A DNA stretch of 64,000 nucleotides, from positions 1 to 64,000 of the forward strand of contig JBAZBK010000003.1 in the NCBI GenBank assembly GCA_041671505.1. The letters are read 5' to 3'. Both the position numbers and the translations under genes were made by a program. The notes under the pieces were generated by a model. The model made no database searches. It saw only the letters and a program-made list of their open reading frames with translations, and was not told the origin of the DNA. This document shows, piece after piece, positions 59,130 to 64,000 of this stretch; position 1 is the stretch's first letter, and each line of letters opens with the position of its first letter. This DNA comes from JACPDH01 sp041671505 (lineage in GTDB: Bacteria > Acidobacteriota > Thermoanaerobaculia > Gp7-AA8).

Positions 59130-60509
59130 TCAGGCGCGCTCGCCGATGCCCGTCTGGCCCGACCGCCGGACGAGCCCTCCCCGGATGATTGCGGCGGCGA
59201 CGGCGGGTGCGACGCAGCCGACCGCAATCAGCGACCAGTCCACCGTGCCCGCCGCGCGCGGCACGTTGTGCCTTATCGCCTGCGCGAACGTCAGGCACGC
59301 GTCGATCGAGAGGAGCACGGCGAGCACTCTGGCGACTCCGTTGCTCCATGCACGAGAGAGGCGCGCAAGCGCCCCGGCGACCAGCGCGTCGAAGGCGACC
59401 CAGCCCCATCGCACCGTCTCGGAGGGAAAGTGCGGAGCCGCGGCAGGGAGCGCGAGCAACGCCGTCCAGAGCGCCGCGAGAACCGTCATCCACCGCAGCA
59501 GAAACGCCGGAGCGCGAAGCACCGCGCGGATCGCGAACCAGAGCGACGAACCGCCCGCGAACGCGTCCAGAGAGTCGACGACCGCGAGCCAGCGATTTGC
59601 ATCGCGCGGCACGGCGAGCCAGATCGGATCCCACCCGTCGGGGCCGAGCTTAGCCTTGAACGCGCGGACTCCTTCAAACGAGTAGAAGCCTGCCAGCAAC
59701 CGGCGCGCCAGCTCCAGCGGACCGGTCGCCCCGGCGAGAGGTGCGAGGCCGAGCGTTACGTACTCGCTGCCCTCGGCAGCGACCGCCTGCATTGCAGAGC
59801 CGACGAGCAGCTCCGCCGTTCCGTTAGGTGCCGTGGGATCGCGAAGCAGATCCTCGAAGAACCAGCCGTTGCGGCCGAATACCGGAACCGCGACGAGAAG
59901 CCCGACGAGACGGCCGCCCGCACGAGCCGTGAAATAGCGCCTCTCGCCCGCGAAACCGAAGGGCGCGAGGGCGACCAGGAAGACCATTGGCGGCATCTCG
60001 CGCGAACCTAGCCACGCGCGCGTCAGCTCACCAACCTCGCGCCGGAGCGGACCGTCAGGCAGCTCCAGCAACGCAGGATCAGGCGACTCGACCGAGACCC
60101 CCTTTGCCTTTGCGCGACGGATCTGCTCGCGCAGCGAGCGGCGCGAGGCGAGGACCTCGGGCCAGCGTCGCGGGTCCCACCAAGCCTGGCTGCCGATCGG
60201 AAGCGCACGCAGATCAGTCGCCGAGAGCAGTCGCTGCTCCACGCCGAAGAAGACGACGCGCCGGCGGTTGCGGCGCGCGTGCGCAACGAAGGCGCGAGTC
60301 ACCTCCGCGAGACGGTCGGGCGCGCAGACCGGACCGCCGCCCACGACCCACGCTCCGGGCGTCTCGGTGTAGGAGATCGCCGCGTCGCCGTCGAGGAACC
60401 AGTCGCGGAACTCGGGCTCGAGAAGCTGGAACGACGTCGCGTTCCATCCATACCTCCGCAGCAGAGCGAGCATCCGCGCGCGATCGGAGGTCGAAACCGC
60501 AGCGCTCAT
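59130..60509 (-). CDS. DUF2156 / MprF C-terminal-like membrane protein
   Basis: 459 residues. The N-terminal two thirds form a GNAT-like phosphatidylglycerol lysyltransferase C-terminal domain (ALLRRYGWNATSFQLLEPEFRDWF, SYTETPGAWVVGGGPVCAPDRL, RREQI-type RSLREQIRRAKAKGV, GPDGWDPIWLAV). The C-terminal third has four or five hydrophobic helices. The family aminoacylates lipids or other acceptors. ATG 60509 (MSAAVSTSDRARM) is chosen; the frame continues upstream without domain content. Confidence 0.8.
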   Translation of the reverse strand: MSAAVSTSDRARMLALLRRYGWNATSFQLLEPEFRDWFLDGDAAISYTETPGAWVVGGGPVCAPDRLAEVTRAFVAHARRNRRRVVFFGVEQRLLSATDLRALPIGSQAWWDPRRWPEVLASRRSLREQIRRAKAKGVSVESPDPALLELPDGPLRREVGELTRAWLGSREMPPMVFLVALAPFGFAGERRYFTARAGGRLVGLLVAVPVFGRNGWFFEDLLRDPTAPNGTAELLVGSAMQAVAAEGSEYVTLGLAPLAGATGPLELARRLLAGFYSFEGVRAFKAKLGPDGWDPIWLAVPRDANRWLAVVDSLDAFAGGSSLWFAIRAVLRAPAFLLRWMTVLAALWTALLALPAAAPHFPSETVRWGWVAFDALVAGALARLSRAWSNGVARVLAVLLSIDACLTFAQAIRHNVPRAAGTVDWSLIAVGCVAPAVAAAIIRGGLVRRSGQTGIGERA

Positions 60510-60689
60510 GGATCCATGATGCACGAAACCGACCGAATCGGATGCCTGGCAGGCAGAGGCGACGTCATGGCGCGTGAGCGAAGCGCGGCGATAGCTCCAT
60601 TCCGAGCGTAGGGCAAGCCGACGACCAACGGAAACGTGACGAATCCGCACACCACCGTAGCGTCGACGCGGAAATCGCCGCCCCACGCG

Positions 60690-61157
60690 TCAGCCTGCAA
60701 CGCCGTGTGGGCTCACGTAATCGCCGACCTTGGTGCGGAAAGCAACGTTCAGCCGGTTCCAGCCGTTGATGGTGATAATGGCCAGGGTCAGGTCCACCAG
60801 CGCCTTTTCATCGAAGCTGCGGCGGACTACTTCATAAACCGCATCGGGCACGCCGTTGGGGACGAGCACCGTCACCGCCTCAGTCCAGGCCAGCGCGGCA
60901 CGCTCGCGATCCGTATAGCAGGGCACATCGCGCCAAACCGGAAGCAGGTACAGGCGCTGCTCGGTTTCACCCTGCGCACGTGCGTCCTTGGTGTGCATGT
61001 CCAGGCACCAGGCGCAACCGTTGAGCTGCGAGGCGCGTGACTTGACCAGCTCCAACAACGATTCCTCCAACCCGCTCTTGTGGACCTGATGCTCTGTGTG
61101 GAGCATGGCTTTGAATGCATCGGGCGACGCGGTCTTGTAGTCCAGGCGCTGCTGCAT
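60690..61157 (-). CDS. AhpD/carboxymuconolactone decarboxylase-family protein
   Basis: 155 residues with the AhpD redox motif CAWCLDMH (Cys48, Cys51, His55) in SRASQLNGCAWCLDMHTKDAR. Family members reduce peroxides or organic hydroperoxides. The gene has a lower G+C and freer third positions than neighbours and very typical proteobacterial wording, suggesting transfer. ATG 61157 behind AGGAGGC. Divergent from the RIC gene. Confidence 0.88.
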   Translation of the reverse strand: MQQRLDYKTASPDAFKAMLHTEHQVHKSGLEESLLELVKSRASQLNGCAWCLDMHTKDARAQGETEQRLYLLPVWRDVPCYTDRERAALAWTEAVTVLVPNGVPDAVYEVVRRSFDEKALVDLTLAIITINGWNRLNVAFRTKVGDYVSPHGVAG

Positions 61158-61243
61158 CAGATGCCTCCTTCAAACGTCAAGAATACTGGAACAGGCGCTG
61201 AACGTCCTCATAGCCAAGGACGGCGGCGGCACCTTCGTCGTGT

Positions 61244-61258
61244 TGAGATATCTTCTCA
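61244..61258. promoter_or_regulatory. Dyad upstream of ric
   Basis: TGAGA-TATCT-TCTCA is a 5-bp dyad about 75 bases before the RIC start. It could bind a nitric-oxide or redox regulator but does not match FNR (TTGAT-N4-ATCAA). Confidence 0.4.
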
Positions 61259-61332
61259 GAGTTGGTATGACTAAAGTCCTTCGCGCGGCCGATCTCGAGG
61301 CGCAGGATGGGTTCAGAACGGAGGAATGACGA

Positions 61333-62124
61333 ATGAAGACCACCCTTCCCTATACTGAGCGCACCGTCGGAGAACTGGCTGTCGAGCTGCCCGACTCAAT
61401 CCGCGTCTTCGAGGCCTGGAAGATCGACTATTGCTGTGGCGGGCAGACACCCCTCACCGCGGCCTGCTCGGCCGTCGGAAAGTCGATCGAGGCCTTCGCG
61501 GCGGCGATGGACACGCTTTCGAGCGTTCCGGACAGCTCGCAGCGCGACTGGACGGGCGAATCGCTGACGACGATCGCGGCGCACATCGTGAAGACGTACC
61601 ACGGCTACACGCGCGAGGAGCTGGAGACGCTCGATCCGCTTGCGGTAAAGGTCTACGGCGTGCACGGCAGCAACCGGCCGGAGCTCGCCGAGGTTCTCTC
61701 GCTCGTGCGCGAACTGGCGGGAGACCTCGTCCCTCACATGTTGAAGGAAGAGCAGGTTCTCTTTCCGTACGTGAACCAGCTCCAGGGTGCAGTCGAAGGC
61801 GACGGTCCGGCGCCGACGCCGTTTTTCGGCACCGTCAAGAACCCGATCAGGATGATGATGCTCGAGCACGATCGCGTCGGCGAGCTACTCGCGAAGATGC
61901 GGAACTTGACCGGCGACTACACCCCGCCGGATTGCGCGTGCTTCAGCTATCGCGAGCTGTACCGCAGGCTCGCGGAGTTCGAGCGCCTGACGCACGAGCA
62001 CGTCCACGTCGAGAACAACCTCTACTTCCCGCGCGCGGTCGCGATGGAGGACGTCGCCGGTCAGCCGAAGGAGTTTGCGCACGGCGGCGGAGATCACGCC
62101 GGCGCCTGCGGCTGCCAGCACTGA
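61333..62124 (+). CDS. ric: Iron-sulfur cluster repair protein RIC (YtfE/ScdA)
   Basis: 263 residues. N-terminal DUF542 domain (ERTVGELAVELPDSIRVFEAWKIDYCCGG, Cys34-Cys35) and a C-terminal hemerythrin domain with the di-iron His/Glu set (HIVKTYHGYTREEL, HMLKEEQVLFPYV, MMLEHDRVGELL, THEHVHVENNLYFPR). RIC repairs nitric-oxide or peroxide damaged Fe-S proteins. A His/Cys-rich tail (GGGDHAGACGCQH) ends it. ATG 61333 after GGAGG. Confidence 0.93.
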   Translation: MKTTLPYTERTVGELAVELPDSIRVFEAWKIDYCCGGQTPLTAACSAVGKSIEAFAAAMDTLSSVPDSSQRDWTGESLTTIAAHIVKTYHGYTREELETLDPLAVKVYGVHGSNRPELAEVLSLVRELAGDLVPHMLKEEQVLFPYVNQLQGAVEGDGPAPTPFFGTVKNPIRMMMLEHDRVGELLAKMRNLTGDYTPPDCACFSYRELYRRLAEFERLTHEHVHVENNLYFPRAVAMEDVAGQPKEFAHGGGDHAGACGCQH

Positions 62125-62229
62125 GTCGCGTCGAGCGGAAGCGTCTGCCGCAACACGCGGCAGGCGCTCTCTGCGCAGCGCGCTTCGCTCCGGCGGGGGG
62201 CGCTCACTCATGACGGGAGAGGAGGCGAG

Positions 62230-62739
62230 ATGCCCGCGCTGCACGAATTTCTCTCGGCCGATCACGATCGCCTCGACGCGCTCCTGGCTGCCGCTCTCCG
62301 GAAGGAGGGCGAGGTCGACGGCGAGAGCTTCGCGGAGTTTCGTCGCGGTCTCCTGCGCCACATCTCGATCGAAGAGCGCGTGCTCTTCGCTGCGCTGAGA
62401 TCACACCGCGCCGAGACGGCGCTCTCCCGCCAGCTGCACCGCGACCACGCAGCGTTGTCGGCCCTGCTCGTTCTCCCGCCGAACGCCGCCATCGCGTCAC
62501 AGATCGCCGCGATTCTCGAGATCCACAACGGCCTCGAAGAAGGGAGCGGCGGACTGTACGAGTCCGTCGAGATGCTAGCCGGCGACGCGCTCGACGCGCT
62601 CATGGCGCGCGCGCACGCCATCCCGCAGGTGCCTGTGATGCCGTACGCCGACACGCCCGTCGTCCGTAACGCGATCAAAACGTTGCTGCGCGATGCGGAC
62701 GAAGGACGCCGCAGGCTCCTCGACGAGCCAGCGACGTGA
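62230..62739 (+). CDS. Hemerythrin-domain protein
   Basis: 169 residues, one hemerythrin-like bundle: LHEFLSADHDRLDALL, LLRHISIEERVLFAAL, LHRDHAALSALL, EIHNGLEEGSGGLY provide His/Glu ligands for a di-iron site. It starts 105 bases after RIC with GGAGGCGAG upstream, so both are probably expressed together. A role in oxygen or nitric-oxide handling is likely. Confidence 0.87.
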   Translation: MPALHEFLSADHDRLDALLAAALRKEGEVDGESFAEFRRGLLRHISIEERVLFAALRSHRAETALSRQLHRDHAALSALLVLPPNAAIASQIAAILEIHNGLEEGSGGLYESVEMLAGDALDALMARAHAIPQVPVMPYADTPVVRNAIKTLLRDADEGRRRLLDEPAT

Positions 62740-62798
62740 GCAATTCGAGGCGCGCCCCGACCTCCTCAAGCCCCCGGGAGCCTGCGGGCGATTGCGAG

Positions 62799-63428
62799 TC
62801 AGAGCACCTTGTTAGTCAGGACGTACTGAACGAGCTCCGCGTTGTTCCGCAGGTTCATTTTCTCCAGAATTCGGGCCCGGTGAGCGCCCACCGTTCGGAC
62901 GCTGAGATTGAGCTCGGAGGCGATCACGCGAGGAGGCTTGCCCGACGCGATGAGCACGAGCACCTGTCTCTCGCGATCCGAGAGCCGCTCGTGCGGCGGT
63001 GCGTCTCCCTCGTCGACGAGCCTCAACGCGACTCTCTCGGCGATGTCGCTCTCGATATAGCGCTCGCCGCGGGCGACTTTCCGGATCGCATCGACGAGTT
63101 GGTCCCGCGCCACGTCCTTGCCGACGTACCCCGACGCTCCCGCCTTGAGCAGGCGGATCGCGTACTCGGCCTCCTTGTGAACGCTCAGAATGAGGACAGG
63201 AAGGCGCGGGTAGAGCGCGCGAATCTGTGCGAGCAGGTCGAGGCCATGCCGATCGGGAAGATTCAAGTCGAGGATGAGAACGTCGACGCTCACAACGCGC
63301 AGCATGTCGAGAGTCTCCGCCGCGGACGCCGCCTCCGCGGCGATGGAGATATCCGCGGTTTCCGACACGATTTGCCGCAGGCCGTCGCGAACGATGGTGT
63401 GATCGTCGGTGATGAGCACGGCTATCAT
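62799..63428 (-). CDS. NarL/FixJ-type response regulator
   Basis: 209 residues. Receiver domain (ITDDHTIVRDGLRQIV, phospho-Asp in LILDLNLPDRHG, VGKDVA Lys) and LuxR-type HTH (LSDRERQVLVLIASGKPPRVIASELNLSVRTVGAHRARILEKMNL). Its stop and start positions overlap the kinase gene (ATGA at 63425-63428). Nearby RIC and hemerythrin make nitrosative or redox signals plausible inputs. Confidence 0.92.
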   Translation of the reverse strand: MIAVLITDDHTIVRDGLRQIVSETADISIAAEAASAAETLDMLRVVSVDVLILDLNLPDRHGLDLLAQIRALYPRLPVLILSVHKEAEYAIRLLKAGASGYVGKDVARDQLVDAIRKVARGERYIESDIAERVALRLVDEGDAPPHERLSDRERQVLVLIASGKPPRVIASELNLSVRTVGAHRARILEKMNLRNNAELVQYVLTNKVL

Positions 63429-64000
63429 CCGGCCACCCTCTCGTCGCGCTTCTGCAAAGGCAGGCGTAGCGAGACGATCGTACCTTTCCCCTCGACGCCT
63501 TCGATCTCGACCATCCCGTCGACGCGCCGGGCCCTCTCCCGCATTCCAGCGAGGCCGAGCGCGCCGTCGTCATGCAACCTCTCCGCGCCCAGCCCGCGGC
63601 CGTCGTCACGAACGTCGACGACCAGCTCGAGCTCCCGAACGCGTACGCGGATCTCGACGCGTGTCGCGTCGGAATGTCGCGCCACGTTGGTCAACGCTTC
63701 CTGGACGATCCGGTACACGGTGGTCTCCGATTCCGAATCGAGTAGCAGCGGCTCGTCGGGGATCGACAGGTCGCACTCGATCCCTGTCCGCTCTTCGAAC
63801 GATGCGACGAGCGTCTGAATTGCCGCGCTCAGGCCGAAATCGTCGAGCGTCGCCGGGCGCAGCTCGGAGGCGATTCGGCGGATCGACGAAATCGTCTCGT
63901 CGAGCGCTCGATAGATGCGCTCGATCATCGCGCGCTGCTGCGGCGAGGGCGCGTCGATCGATTTCACGAGCCCGCCCGCGTCCATCTTCAGCGCCGTCAG
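63425..64000 (-). CDS. NarX-type sensor histidine kinase, 5' part outside window
   Basis: The C-terminal ~191 residues are in the window. The HisKA_3 dimerisation region continues to the edge (LTALKMDAGGLVKSIDAPSP), followed by HATPase_c: IRRIASELRPATLDDFGL, RIVQEALTNVARHSDAT, VRDDGRGL and GLAGMRERARRVDG. The phospho-His and sensor domains lie beyond base 64000. It is upstream of and overlaps the NarL-type regulator. Confidence 0.9.
   Translation of the reverse strand: MTALKMDAGGLVKSIDAPSPQQRAMIERIYRALDETISSIRRIASELRPATLDDFGLSAAIQTLVASFEERTGIECDLSIPDEPLLLDSESETTVYRIVQEALTNVARHSDATRVEIRVRVRELELVVDVRDDGRGLGAERLHDDGALGLAGMRERARRVDGMVEIEGVEGKGTIVSLRLPLQKRDERVAG

Overview
The window is a G+C-rich bacterial chromosome segment (roughly two thirds G+C by eye, strong G/C third-position bias) with dense, often overlapping operons. 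The futalosine menaquinone genes (mqnA, mqnC), an rpsF-rpsR-DUF2232-rplI cluster, many lipoproteins and outer-envelope proteins, a class D-like sortase in an apparently diderm setting, and Replic_Relax/HerA-type mobile genes suggest an uncultured Acidobacteriota-like lineage. That assignment is inference; there is no 16S rRNA gene in the window.

Layout. 0-8.4 kb: M1 metallopeptidase, a small dual-specificity-like phosphatase, mqnA-mqnC, the ribosomal protein cluster and a coiled-coil methyltransferase. 8.5-17.9 kb: an NtrB/NtrC-type two-component pair surrounded by five -24/-12 (sigma54) promoters. These precede a secreted protein ending in an LPxTA-like sorting tail, a two-helix membrane peptide, a YggT-like protein plus a glycine-zipper lipoprotein, an operon of class D sortase and M19 dipeptidase homologue, and an OmpA-type lipoprotein. 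This looks like one sigma54-controlled envelope/sortase regulon, formally similar to PrsK/PrsR control of PEP-CTERM systems. 18.0-22.0 kb: a compatible-solute operon (glucosyl-/mannosylglycerate type) translationally coupled to a channel-like membrane protein. 22-36 kb: rhomboid, SDR, ilvE, four-helix-bundle protein with a triplicated 5' end, radC, sirtuin, two SurA/PrsA-type isomerases, mfd, a VapBC pair, a Slt-type lytic transglycosylase and a GNAT enzyme.

36.05-45.4 kb is an integrative element. It starts in a truncated tRNA-Gly(CCC), carries an excisionase-like gene, three tyrosine recombinases, a Gp37/Gp68 protein, an overlapping operon of XRE regulator, wHTH membrane protein, HerA/VirD4-like ATPase and recombinase, and a divergent Replic_Relax gene with TTGAC palindromes. 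A tRNA-Pro 3' fragment lies inside it.

45.4-58.1 kb contains an ECF sigma factor and four promoter copies of one motif (TGTCACC, 16 nt, CTC). They precede the sigma factor itself, a Rieske-FAD oxidoreductase, an intact DoxX - exported protein - folE operon (followed by a secreted protein and a diheme cytochrome), and a decayed duplicate of that DoxX/folE region beside the sigma gene. The same section has three Rnk/GreA-type paralogues (two here, one at 58.3 kb), a DODA-like protein lacking metal ligands, a lower-GC CBS protein, a Ca2+-type P-ATPase and an IS630 remnant. 59-64 kb holds a DUF2156/MprF-like protein, an AhpD-like protein, the iron-sulfur repair protein RIC, a second hemerythrin and a NarL/NarX-type pair cut by the window end. 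Together the right half reads as redox, nitrosative and oxidative stress functions.
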